Notes: generated by a model not told the origin, from the letters alone. DNA of 64,000 nucleotides from Trichomonas vaginalis G3 (GCF_026262505.1 NC_067208.1:6519962-6583961), one strand, 5' to 3'; shown: positions 28,062-37,313, counted from the stretch's first letter. Made by a program: numbers and translations.

Positions 28062-28200
28062 ATTCAACAGGGTAGAAATGAGGTTAGAAATGAGGTTAGA
28101 TCTAACCTTCTACCCTAAATTTATTTTTGGGCTATGTTTTCATACATGTGAGGGTGGTGATATCATTAATTTTTAAGTTTATTTTTTTATTTTATTTTTT
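28043..28200 (-). repeat. Subterminal inverted repeat, right arm
   Basis: Matches the reverse complement of 5823-5991, starting within the last codons of the 27816 gene (AGAGAGTTATAAAGCAATGA) and running through GGTGATATCATTAATTTTTA. Confidence 0.8.
28070..28117. promoter_or_regulatory. Repeated intergenic dyad, copy 6
   Basis: GGGTAGAAATGAGGTTAG followed by a second GAAATGAGGTTAG, then ATCTAACCTTCTACCCT. The left half-site is tandemly doubled here. It lies right after the stop of 27816-28061. Confidence 0.65.
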
Positions 28201-28217
28201 ATTTTATTTTTATATAA

Positions 28218-28544
28218 ATGACGAAAACTATTGAGATAACAAACTACAACGGTCATGAGTTCAAGAACTTGTTCTTCGTTCCTCGTGAAAATACATTCTA
28301 TCAGATACGAGGGAGAAAGGGTAAAGTTAGTTTGAGCGTTTATGAAGGAATGAAGAATGGAAAGTTTATACAAGCATACGATACAAACGGTAAACGTGTT
28401 TCATTAGCTTTGTCAAAACTTACTAACATTTATTTTGACAGTGATTTTGACCTATATGAAGAAGAAAGTGAGTCAGAAGATTATGAGCTGTTATGTGAAG
28501 CACAGCAATGGGAGGAGTTGCAATACTTTTGTATAGTCATGTGA
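28218..28544 (+). CDS. Polinton terminal gene, right paralogue
   Basis: 108 residues (MTKTIEITNYNGHEFKNLFF). Related to the 5525 gene product over its whole length. It is more basic in the middle (GRKGKVSLSVYEG) and has a longer acidic end (DLYEEESESEDYELLCEAQQ). It faces outward towards the right terminus, mirroring the left gene. The leader is strongly T-rich. Confidence 0.8.
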   Translation: MTKTIEITNYNGHEFKNLFFVPRENTFYQIRGRKGKVSLSVYEGMKNGKFIQAYDTNGKRVSLALSKLTNIYFDSDFDLYEEESESEDYELLCEAQQWEELQYFCIVM

Positions 28545-29065
28545 TTTTATCCCAAGCATATGGGGATTCTAAATTTTTGTCCCTATCGTTATCCCAATTG
28601 AATTTTTTTTGGAATTTAAAAATTTTTTTTCTCCATGTAAACTTAAATTTTAATTTTTACCACTAAAATGCAATATTTCAACAAATTAATGAGTAATAAT
28701 ATTTTAATTTATAATAAATATTATAAATCTCCTCAATTTAATGTAATTATTGTATTAATTTTTGTTGAAAATATAAAATCTTCAAGTAAATGATGTGAAT
28801 TTAATATTTTTAGAATGTTGTTTAATTGTACTATATTATGCATGTAAAATTTTGTTACAATACATTTTATATGGGATCCCCATTGCCCAATTGAGAGAAA
28901 ATTGAGAGGTGGGATTGGGCTAGCCCAATTCAAAATATCCCAGGTGGAAATAAAAAAATTAACAATTCAACATAAAAAAGCATCTTAAATAATAATGATA
29001 AAAAGAAATTTTGTATGAATTTCAATCAAATTTGTTTTTATTCAACTTAAGAAATCACTTCATTA

Positions 29066-31057
29066 ATGAAAGAAGTCGGGTTCACAACATATCCCGATCT
29101 TGAAACGAAACAACATGTTTACATGCGATATAAACATGAAGGTAGTCCCAAGTGGTATGTTAAATGCAATGAACTTGTGACACGATCTGATGGTGTAGTT
29201 TGCCGGTGTTCAATGCAAGAACAAAGGGAGGATCATTATAAAAACTGGCTTAAGACTCATGTTCACACATGCCAGGCCGGAGAAGCATTATCGCAGCAAA
29301 CATTACTTGACTACTACAATAAAGGTAAACAGCCAAATGATCCAATGTTGGATTTATCGAATGTATACGATGAAATGACCATTTTTACCGGTAAGTTCAA
29401 CCTTGCCTTAGACACATTTGCATCCCCAGAATTCACGCATGTTGCAAAGATTTTCATTATGTTCACAATATATCAAATGATGAACAAATACAAACAACTT
29501 CAGTCAGCTAATATCAATCCGGAAAAACTTGCTGACAAATTATATAAGCCTATTACACGTGATGAGATCCGAAATAGAATGATTGCTATTGCTAACAGCA
29601 TACACCTTGCTAAAGTTCTCGAATTCGCCAAAAAAGCATACACTTGTGTCGCCATCGATGAAGGCAAGACACATGATTACCACAATCTTGATTTTGTCTT
29701 AACAAATCCGTTGGAGCAAATGAAGCCATACCCAGTAGAGGCGATAGATATGAAGGATGGCCAGACAAGTCAGGATTATAAATCCGCAATAACAGCAGGA
29801 TTTAACAGAATTGACATTAGGAAAGTCAAGATAGGTAGTGTGGTAGTTGACGGAGGACCAGCACAGTTAAAATGCTTCAAAGATACTTGGAATGATTCAT
29901 TCTATCATGACAGAGATCCAAAATACTACAAGATATTGCTTATTCCCTGTTTGTGTCACAGAATCCACAACAGCTATCAATATATTGCTGGCAAGAACAA
30001 CCAGTTACAAAGTTTAGTAAAGGATGTGCACAGAATTGCAGAACTTTGTCGCATTCATGCTGACGATATAGGTGCACAATGTCCACAGCATGTATCCACC
30101 AGATGGATATATGACTATAATATATGTGTCTTTATTCTTAAGTACGAAAACAAAATCAAGCAATATATAAATGTAGATCACGATAAAATCGTACAATTGA
30201 AAGATTGTTTAGCTGTTCTTAAAAAGCTAATCTTAGTATTCGAATCGGATAAGGCATTGTTGGCAAATTGTTACATTTGGCTTCGTAAAGCCATATCAGC
30301 TCTCAATCTTTTGACATCCAATTTGCATAATGCATTCGGATCCATCTTGGCATCTTCATTGGATAGCTATACCTTGGACTCTGACTTTGGTGGGCTATGG
30401 TGTTTGGCATTCTCTCTCACGCCGAGAGGAAGGTTCTACTTCCATAGAAAGTTTGTTAAAAACGAAGAAGTAGAAGATTTGGCCGATCCCTTGAGTTCCT
30501 TTCAAAGTGAGCATATTCCTGATAAAGATCCGGCAGAAGATTTACAGGACATTTACATGGATTCTATTTTTGAGGAAGGTAACACAAACGCTGTAATTGA
30601 TGTAACAGATGAAGGCACATTTCGTAGAATTGTCGAATCTGATGATCAACTTAGGCTTACATTGCAAGATGTACGCGAGGATAATCATCAGACTGCCGAA
30701 AATGATCTAACAGCAGCTAAAGATTACCTCAAGCGCATTTTGGTTCAATTCCGATTGAACGAAAGACAAAAAACGCTTGTACTCTCGTTATATAATACGT
30801 TCATCAATAAGGAATCAGACATCTTTGAGAACGATCTGATGGACGAGGCACAAAATTATGCTTGGGAAGAGATCTCGCATAGAATTGGAGAAAAATCCAT
30901 CCTTGCGGAAATAGCATTACGCTTGTTATGTTCATCTCCTTCGGAGGCAACATGTGAACGTAATATCAAAGCACAAAGGTTAGTTTTGAACGTTAGGCGG
31001 TTAAGATCCAAGAAAAACTTGTTAAATAGCCGTCATATCTTAATGGCAACTAAATGA
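29066..31057 (+). CDS. hAT-superfamily transposase
   Basis: 663 residues, uninterrupted. Order: an N-terminal Cys/His region (WYVKCNELVTRSDGVVCRCS ... KTHVHTC, about 30-70) that may be a BED-type zinc finger; the RNase H-like core with CVAIDEGKTH, GSVVVDGGPAQL, the CLCHRIHNSYQ motif (about 294) and TRWIYDYN (about 345); a helical insert; and the C-terminal hATC dimerisation domain EIALRLLCSSPSEATCERNI ... RRLRSKKNLLNSRHILMA (about 610-660). The ATG is preceded by TCACTTCATTA, which fits the host-type Inr. Intactness suggests a fairly recent arrival. Confidence 0.93.
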   Translation: MKEVGFTTYPDLETKQHVYMRYKHEGSPKWYVKCNELVTRSDGVVCRCSMQEQREDHYKNWLKTHVHTCQAGEALSQQTLLDYYNKGKQPNDPMLDLSNVYDEMTIFTGKFNLALDTFASPEFTHVAKIFIMFTIYQMMNKYKQLQSANINPEKLADKLYKPITRDEIRNRMIAIANSIHLAKVLEFAKKAYTCVAIDEGKTHDYHNLDFVLTNPLEQMKPYPVEAIDMKDGQTSQDYKSAITAGFNRIDIRKVKIGSVVVDGGPAQLKCFKDTWNDSFYHDRDPKYYKILLIPCLCHRIHNSYQYIAGKNNQLQSLVKDVHRIAELCRIHADDIGAQCPQHVSTRWIYDYNICVFILKYENKIKQYINVDHDKIVQLKDCLAVLKKLILVFESDKALLANCYIWLRKAISALNLLTSNLHNAFGSILASSLDSYTLDSDFGGLWCLAFSLTPRGRFYFHRKFVKNEEVEDLADPLSSFQSEHIPDKDPAEDLQDIYMDSIFEEGNTNAVIDVTDEGTFRRIVESDDQLRLTLQDVREDNHQTAENDLTAAKDYLKRILVQFRLNERQKTLVLSLYNTFINKESDIFENDLMDEAQNYAWEEISHRIGEKSILAEIALRLLCSSPSEATCERNIKAQRLVLNVRRLRSKKNLLNSRHILMATK

Positions 31058-31342
31058 AATAAACATTTTGTTATTATTTATTTTTCAATATTAAATAGCC
31101 ATTTTCTTCACAAATATTTCAATGTGTTTTTACAACAATTTAACATTCAATAATTTATAATGAATCGTTCTCTTTCATTAAACATTAATTAAAACCTCCG
31201 GTCATGAATATTTTTTTTGTTATTATTATTTTGTAATTTAAAATCTAATAATATATAAGAGTAATATTTATTATTTTACATTTTAATTCGTTATGATAAT
31301 CTTTATATTTACAATTTATAAAGCACCGATCCACAGATAATA
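31058..31342. other. AT-rich 3' part of the hAT-containing insert
   Basis: Nothing recognisable apart from homopolymer-like A/T tracts between the transposase stop and the tRNA-like sequence. Confidence 0.4.
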
Positions 31343-31405
31343 TAGTTCAGTGGTAAGAGTCATAGTATAAGCCTTAAGTTCCCCAGTTCGACTTCAGGGC
31401 CTTTT
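31332..31405 (+). ncRNA. Degenerate tRNA-like sequence (Pol III-type boxes)
   Basis: TATAGTTCAGTGGTAAGAGT matches a tRNA D-arm/A box, and CCCCAGTTCGACTTC a T-arm/B box, at normal spacing, followed by T-runs (GCTTTTTTTCTTTTT) that would stop Pol III. The acceptor and anticodon stems do not pair well, so this is a tRNA relic or the head of a SINE rather than a working tRNA. Confidence 0.5.
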
Positions 31406-31456
31406 CGCTTTTTTTCTTTTTAGATTTTTTTTCTGAAGTTTATTTTTAAGGTTCTC

Positions 31457-31552
31457 GCTGGCGACCCCCCGTTCACCAAAAAAATTTTCGATTTTTGCTG
31501 GCGACCCCCCTTCGCTCGATATTTTTTTTGTGAACGGGGGGAGGTCGCCAGC
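31457..31552. repeat. GC-rich snap-back repeat
   Basis: GCTGGCGACCCCCCGTTCAC (31457) pairs with GTGAACGGGGGGAGGTCGCC (31530). A third direct copy, GCTGGCGACCCCCC, lies at 31497 in the loop. G/C content here is far above the surroundings. Possibly a small foldback element. Confidence 0.6.
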
Positions 31553-31655
31553 AAAAAAAAAGATGTCAAAATTTATCCCAAAAATTTAAAAAAAATCGAA
31601 GAAAGTGCATCCCAGGGATTATAAAATTTAAGTTTTCACATCTCTACTTTTGTAA

Positions 31656-31821
31656 GTGAGAACGTTTATTTTTTGCATTAGTGAGGTGAAGTGGTTGGTG
31701 GTTTTGTAAATATTTAAGGTTAAGTTAGTGTTGTCGTTTGTGTTGTAAAATATATGTTAACGGTTTTGTAAAGTGTCAAATTCACATATAATGGGTAAGG
31801 AGGCGCGCAGTGCCTCCGTAC
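31656..31821 (-). repeat. Polinton right terminal inverted repeat
   Basis: Starts at GTGAGAACGTTTATT and ends TGCCTCCGTAC, the mirror of 5314-5492. A stretch of about 20 bp of unmatched DNA (31822-31841) separates it from the ankyrin remnant. Confidence 0.9.
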
Positions 31822-31842
31822 ACTTGATATGTATACTAACTC

Positions 31843-32286
31843 CACAAACAGTGCGTTGAGTGTCTTCTGAACGACAAAGATGTCAATCCACAACTTCCTG
31901 ATGATTCTAGTTTCACACCTCTTCACATCGCTGCATCTAATGATTTCTCAGACTTAATCTGTCTTTTCGCCGATCGAGATGACGTTGACTTGAACTGCGT
32001 CGACTCAATCCAGTGGACACCTCTCCATGTTGCCGCTAAATGCGGCTCAACTAGTTTCGTCGAAGAGTTGCTTCAACACGAAAATGTCGATGTCAACCGT
32101 CAGAACTTGATGAAGCGAACTCCTATTTTCAACGCTATTGAAAACGAAAAAATCGAAGTTGTCAAAGTTCTCCTTTCTCGTGAAGACCTCGATTTGAGTG
32201 TTGTTGACAGCGAAGGACACACAGCTAAAGATGTCGCACTCCAGACAAAGAACGAAGATATTATTAATCTTCTTTTAAATAAATGA
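31843..32286 (+). pseudogene. 5'-truncated ankyrin-repeat gene, copy 1
   Basis: An open frame of 147 codons with about four ankyrin repeats (TPLHIAASNDFSDLI, TPLHVAAKCGSTSFVEELL, TPIFNAIENEKIEVVKVLL, HTAKDVALQTKNEDIINLLL) and a proper TGA stop. It begins abruptly at CACAAACAG, where homology with copy 2 (from 39617) starts, so the 5' part has been lost at a break close to the Polinton end. Sequence identity with copy 2 is very high. Ankyrin-repeat proteins are a large multigene family in trichomonads; they mediate protein binding. Confidence 0.8.
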
Positions 32287-32364
32287 GTTTTTTATTTTTT
32301 TTGTTTGTAAAAAAAATTATTTTTAATAATAAAAAACGATAATAATAAATCCTTGAAAAATTAA

Positions 32365-32455
32365 CGCACTTGTCTAAAGGAAAATGATAAATGATGTTAC
32401 GTATTGGAAGCATATTTATCCTGCTTTACAGAAATATGTTGAAAAGTGAGTAAAG
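32365..32455 (-). pseudogene. Remnant of a beta-helix gene 3' end
   Basis: Closely related to 40120-40230, the 3' end of beta-helix gene C, and placed at the same distance from the ankyrin stop. The ankyrin and beta-helix ends were therefore copied as one block. Divergence from the 40120 copy is higher here, and no open frame of useful length remains. Confidence 0.6.
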
Positions 32456-32610
32456 TTATGAATAAACTGATCCTAGTGAATGATATTGTATTACACAGAA
32501 ATTGAATGCGACATTTGAAATTGTTTGCAATAGCGAGAGAATAGATTATTGAATGACAAAAATGCATCTTGAGTGTCTTTACTTATACTTGTAATGACAA
32601 ATGTTCTTAA

Positions 32611-32730
32611 GGGTGCATTTACGCGTATCTGACTTTAATTCAAATTTCTGACAAATGGCGTGAAGTGTCATTGAAAATTAACCTTAAACATCTGAATCGA
32701 AGGACATGTAATACAGGTGTAAGTGCACTC
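32611..32730. mobile_element. 120-bp TTAA-bounded mini-element
   Basis: Between TTAA sites at 32607-32610 and 32731-32734. Ends GGGTGCATTTAC and, inverted, GAGTGCACTTAC. The same GGGTGCA terminus occurs at 38058 and 57553. Confidence 0.65.
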
Positions 32731-33231
32731 TTAAGAAAAATTTTCCACTTCAAGATAGCAATGATATAATAGAATTGAATAAGAAATCGTTAAATTTATT
32801 ATCCAACATCTCCCCAAGATACAATGTCCAATCATTTGTAAACGAAGAATATTACAAAATATCATCGAAATAACAATAATTCTTTTTGCTATAGTTTTAT
32901 TCTTTCTGTCATAGCAAATTTCTATTATAATATTGAACTCTTTATTGAAATATCAGTTTGTTAATACTTAGATGACTTACAAAGAAAATCTATTTCGAAA
33001 TTAAGAGCCATGTTCCCGATATTATTGCATTACTATATCAGTACTAATTATTTAAATTCACTGTAACAAATACGAACTCTTTGAAAATTAAATTGAGAAA
33101 TCAAGCCGCATCATCTTTTGAATATAAAGTTTTTCATATTTCAATTGATATTAAACAATTGATGAATGCTTTCGTTAATAATGGTCTTTAATTACAATTT
33201 TTTGATTATATAAATTCATAAATCATGAATA

Positions 33232-33780
33232 TTAATATAAGCAGATCCCATAACGCCTTCGTCTAAAGGAAAATTGATGATATAAATCAAAAGCAGATCT
33301 CATAGGCTTTTTATCTATAATAGGAAACTCAGCTTCACACAGATATGATGAAAAGTGAGAAAGATTATGAATAGAATATATATTTTGAACATTATTTGTT
33401 GTAACTGATCCATATGTTTTATCTATTATTCTGTCACAGAAAGAATCTTTAACTGTAATTGAACCAGAATAATCTTGATAAAATTCTTTTCCTGGTCCTG
33501 TGTTTCCAAGAAATGAACAGTTTTCAATAAGAACAGTTGATACAAATGCACAGAATGTTCCATAATCAGATTTTTTGAGTTCATTATTCAAAACATTACA
33601 AAAATTAAAATTATAGTTACCCCAATTTAATTCAAAAATATTATAATTTGATGTTGTGTTACAAAATGATGAATATGTTACGTTACTTAGACTTGTTGGT
33701 TCATATAGATATATTCCTGCTCCATAGTTTGCTTCACAGAAACTTGTGTTGATTGATTTAACTTCAATATTTCCATATTT
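33232..33780 (-). pseudogene. Beta-helix surface-type gene A, 3' half only
   Basis: The C-terminal ~180 residues of the family (GNIEVKSINTSFCEANYGAG ... LIENCSFLGNTGPGKEFYQD ... FRRRRYGICLY). Its 5' part is replaced by the TTAA element at 33783. The 3' half and its flank are nearly identical to 35302-35930 (gene B), so the two are a recent tandem duplication, apart from clustered replacements around residues 25-70 of the fragment. The repeated N-x-S/T-F-C and CSF/CNV units indicate right-handed beta-helix turns. Confidence 0.8.
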
Positions 33781-33782
33781 AA

Positions 33783-35298
33783 GGCTCCGGTCCTGCATGA
33801 TTACTGCATATAGTTAGGACGAGTGTCTAATAAGGAGTAAAAATATACCAATAGATTGCACATATACCAATATTTTGTAAAAATTAAATATTATCTATTT
33901 TTAAAATTTTCGAATTTGACTATATTATCGTTTTAAACATGATATATACTAACTTTACTATTTGATATATGATAAATAATGATATTTTAAAAATTGAAAA
34001 TTTGGATTTTTAAATTTGCAAAGTATATAGTATAGTAAATTCATAAATGAGTATAATGTGCCCAATTATAACAATTTTCAATCATTTGATAATTCTATGA
34101 CTATGGATTTTTGTACTTCTAATTAAAATAATGTCACTTTTTAATATATTGAGTTTAAGGTTTAAATTTAATTTAAAAAATCAATTTGTTTATACATATT
34201 GGAAAGGAATTTTTTGATAATATCTTTTGTATATTAATACATTATGACTTATACTATGTCACCATAATATAAGTTCAAATTTTTATCATGCACATCAATA
34301 TAAAATTGTAATTCAAAAAACACCTACTTCTATCGTCAAAAATACTCTCAATTTGAAAAAATACATCAAAAATATCAAATTTGCAAACCTAATTCTTCGA
34401 AATACCGAAGAAGGTAGAATATACAAATAGTGTCGACAGAAACTATATAATTTTCTTTACAAATTGTCGAAGGGGAACTGAGAGTTTTTTCTTATACGTT
34501 GAATTATAAATCAAATTATTGAATGGATTTTTGGAAAATTGAATACTCAATTATCGAAAAACCGTTTTGACAAAAAGTGATTAATACATTATTGTTGCCT
34601 ATATTAAGTAATTATCATATATGATTTTTATTATCATATCAATTAATCGTGCATGAAGTTATTCTCGACGCAAAAATCGTTTTTTATAGGGTCTTGCAAA
34701 TCTAATTCTTCTTTCATATATTTTTTTAGAAGCAAACTCACTATATCAAAATAAACTTTAGTTGCATTCTAACAATTTGTCGAAGGGGAACTGAGAGTTT
34801 TTTCTTTATTATCAAGATATGACAAAAAATGTTAATATACAATTTTTTAATATTCGACATATATAGCGATAATGTAACATTATATGATTTTATTATATTA
34901 TGATAGCATATATAAACCTTATCATATTATTAAAACTTTCACAAATCAAAAATATCTAGATTCTGTCAAAAAGTGATTTGTTAGATTTTTTCAAAAAAAC
35001 AAATTACTCATCTAGAAGAGATTGTAAATCAAGTTTACTAATAACAATATAATGTATCACTAATATGCTATAAAATGTCGTGGGCTTTTTTGATTATAAA
35101 TAGTTTTACCGGTCAAAGTTGAAATTTGTCAAAATACCGAATTCTCAGATAAGATGAACTATAATAGTAATACTCAGTTTAAATATACTATACTATAGTG
35201 TATTACATAATGATATTATGTACTAAAATAAAAGTATCAAAAACTCATATTGGTGGAGATATTAAAACTTTTAAAATTGAGAGGGTGGGACCGGAGCC
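33783..35298. mobile_element. 1.5-kb non-coding TTAA-bounded element
   Basis: Perfect 11-bp inverted ends GGCTCCGGTCC / GGACCGGAGCC abut TTAA on both sides (33779-33782 and 35299-35302), a piggyBac-like target. There is no open frame of note, so it is non-autonomous or decayed. Inside, a ~30-bp unit beginning TTGTCGAAGGGGAACTGAGA is repeated at about 34467 and 34775. It separates beta-helix copies A and B. Confidence 0.75.
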
Positions 35299-35379
35299 TT
35301 AAACAATTGATGAATGCTTTCGTTAATAATGGTCTTTAATTACAATTTTTTGATTATATAAATTCATAAATCATGAATA

Positions 35380-36423
35380 TTAATATAAGCAGATCCCATA
35401 ACGCCTTCGTCTAAAGGAAAATTGATGATATAAATCAAAAGCAGATCTCATAGGCTTTTTATCTATAATAGGAAACTCAGCTTCACACAGATATGATGAA
35501 AAGTGAGAAAGATTATGAATAGAATATATATTTTGAACATTATTTGTTGTAACTGATTGATATGTTTTATCTATTATTCTGTCACAGAAAGAATCTTTAA
35601 CTGTAATTGAACCAGAATAATCTTGATAAAATTCTTTTCCTGGTCCTGTGTTTCCAAGAAATGAACAGTTTTCAATAAGAACAGTTGATACACCTGCATA
35701 GAATGTTCCCCAATTAGATTTGTTGTGTTTATTATTCAAAACATTACAAAAAGAAAAATTATAGTTACCCCAATCTAATGATAAAATTAAATAATTTGAT
35801 GTTGTGTTACAAAATGATGAATATGTTACATTACTTAGACTTGTTGGTTGATATAGAAATATTCCTGAGTCAAAGTTTGCTTCACAGAAACTTGTGTTGA
35901 TTGATTTAACTTCAATATTTCCATAACAAAGACTATTTGTTCTAGATTTTTCTAAATTTCCGCATTCATAAAAAGAACTTTCATAAAGATAATTTTTATT
36001 ATTTGATTTAGAAACTAAGGAAACATATGAATGATGTCCTTGATCGTTTGTTTTTGATTTATAGCCACATGAGCGGTATTGAACAATGGAACTATTACAG
36101 TTAAAGTAGATAGATCCACCATTTGTATTACTGCTGCAGTTAGTAAATGAACAATATGAGTTAAGAAATTTATTGTTTGATCTTTCAAAAGAAATTGCAC
36201 TTTTAGTTGTAATGGTGATGAATATACAGTTATATAAGAAGCATTCATTTTTTGTTGATCTTGCTGTAACATTTGTACCTTGAATTGGTTCTGAATTAGG
36301 TGATGTATTGTAAAATAACTTCCAAACATTATTAGGTGATTGATCAAAGTGTAAATTATTCATAGTTGATGTGTGTTTTGATACTGTTATCTGAAAATCG
36401 TGATTGAATTTCATTGTTTTCAT
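35380..36423 (-). CDS. Beta-helix surface-type protein B
   Basis: 347 residues from ATG 36423 (MKTMKFNHDFQITVSKHTST); an Inr-like TCATTTTTT lies just before it. No clear signal peptide. It is built of Cys/Asn-rich turns (YCSFTNCSSNTNGGSIYFNC, ESSFYECGN, TSFCEANF, YSSFCNTTSN, ENCSFLGNTG, DSFCDRI) spaced 20-30 residues apart, the pattern of a right-handed parallel beta-helix like those of trichomonad polymorphic-membrane-protein-like families. A cell-surface or secreted role is inferred. It is the only copy in the A-B-C cluster that looks whole. The 3' end is basic (RRRRYG). Confidence 0.75.
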   Translation of the reverse strand: MKTMKFNHDFQITVSKHTSTMNNLHFDQSPNNVWKLFYNTSPNSEPIQGTNVTARSTKNECFLYNCIFITITTKSAISFERSNNKFLNSYCSFTNCSSNTNGGSIYFNCNSSIVQYRSCGYKSKTNDQGHHSYVSLVSKSNNKNYLYESSFYECGNLEKSRTNSLCYGNIEVKSINTSFCEANFDSGIFLYQPTSLSNVTYSSFCNTTSNYLILSLDWGNYNFSFCNVLNNKHNKSNWGTFYAGVSTVLIENCSFLGNTGPGKEFYQDYSGSITVKDSFCDRIIDKTYQSVTTNNVQNIYSIHNLSHFSSYLCEAEFPIIDKKPMRSAFDLYHQFSFRRRRYGICLY

Positions 36424-36428
36424 CAAAA

Positions 36429-36489
36429 AAATGAATCGGCATTATTTGACATTTCAATGATGTAAATGTCAAATAATGCCGATTCATTT
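36429..36489. promoter_or_regulatory. Perfect 26-bp-arm palindrome upstream of gene B
   Basis: AAATGAATCGGCATTATTTG-ACATTT pairs exactly with its inverse around the 9-nt loop CAATGATGT. It sits 6 bp upstream of the ATG, over the likely transcription start. The same palindrome lies before gene E at 55923-55983. Confidence 0.75.
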
Positions 36490-37231
36490 GAATCTTATAT
36501 TCAAGTTATGAAATTGCGATTCTTTTAGCTGTCATCAGCATTTTAACAGCTAGTGCATGGAAACAATGATGTAAATCATTCTAATCTTATATAAAAACAT
36601 CGATTTTGCTGATTAAATTTTTGGATTTCGTAATAAAATGATCAATATTGTAAATAATTAAAGCTATTGTACTTACACATGATTTGTATATTATAAAATG
36701 TATGAAATATCGACTTAATTCGCTTGAAAATTTGAAATAGGGAGAATCTTTATATAAAACGCCTAATATCTAACAATTATTACATTAAATGAATACTTAA
36801 ATTTGAGTAATCGATGATTTATATGAATTCTCTGGTCTGAATAAAGAATATCGAAAATTAGTTTGATTTTGGGGTTGTTTTGATAGTATTGTCAAATGTA
36901 ATGATGTAAAAACATGAATTTATTAGTAAATACATGCTCGTGTTTGAGTAAAAATAGATATTTGTTGTTGTGAAATAAGTATTTGATTTCTTGTAAATCT
37001 TGAATGAAAACAATAAGTTCGTATCAATGGGAAAATCGAATATGTAGCTATTTAATTTGTATCAAAAGAATTTTTTAATGAGAATTTAAATTTCGAAGAA
37101 ATTTGTTATGTATCGTTGAGTTTTGTAATTAAAACTGATATGTTAATGATGTGATTTGCTTTTTTAAAACATTTATTAGTCTTGATGAAATAATTTTTCT
37201 TTTGGTTAAACATTTCTTCTGAGTTTGCTAA

Positions 37232-37313
37232 TAAAGACGGAGTCCTTTGTGAATGTGACATAGGCGCCCGAGAACCGTATGCACAAAAACTCTTATTGGG
37301 TGTCTTGTCTTTA
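37232..37313 (+). ncRNA. GC-rich structured RNA-like island, copy 1
   Basis: Three nested stems can be drawn: TAAAGAC (37232) with GTCTTTA (37307), GAGT (37240) with ACTC (37289), and TTTGTG (37246) with CACAAA (37282). The apical region is ATAGGCGCCCGAGAACCGTA. It is the only GC-rich stretch in 1.6 kb of AT-rich DNA and is kept unchanged in the second copy. Strand and function are unknown. Confidence 0.4.

Larger units (their letters stand above)
28550..31630 (+). mobile_element. hAT transposon and AT-rich flanks inside the Polinton (ends not resolved)
   Basis: About 3.1 kb separates the right terminal gene from the right terminal repeat, whereas the matching gap on the left is only about 30 bp, so this block is an insertion. 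It holds an intact hAT transposase. CCCAATT motifs recur near the 5' side (28589, 28884, 28921), as hAT subterminal binding sites do. Candidate outer ends ATTTTATCCC near 28545 and CAGGGATTATAAAAT near 31614 are only weakly inverted, and no 8-bp duplication could be confirmed. Confidence 0.65.
5314..31821. mobile_element. Polinton/Maverick, mostly whole, with nested mariner and hAT insertions
   Basis: A virus-like self-synthesising DNA transposon. It is bounded by inverted repeats (5314-5492 and 31656-31821) and carries the diagnostic Polinton set: protein-primed PolB, retroviral-type integrase, FtsK/HerA-like packaging ATPase and a major capsid protein. Beyond these it has KilA-N proteins and phage-type fibre genes. 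No adenovirus-type cysteine protease was recognised. It spans 26.5 kb, about 22 kb without the mariner and the hAT-containing insert. It looks mostly whole, with about two breaks counting the mariner. The ends match at roughly 85-90 percent by eye, implying a moderately old copy. No 6-bp target duplication is apparent: the flanks read TTAAAA on the left and ACTTGA on the right. Confidence 0.93.
32287..33230. other. AT-rich DNA with gene and element remnants
   Basis: Contains the beta-helix gene remnant (32365-32455) and a mini-element (32611-32730), listed separately. The rest (32735-33153) shows nothing. From 33154 the duplicated flank of the beta-helix gene begins. Confidence 0.5.

Noticed and set aside
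37261-37290. Group II intron domain V (because of GAACCGTATGC)
   Set aside because: The matching hairpin half and the AGC triad are absent, and no reverse transcriptase is nearby.
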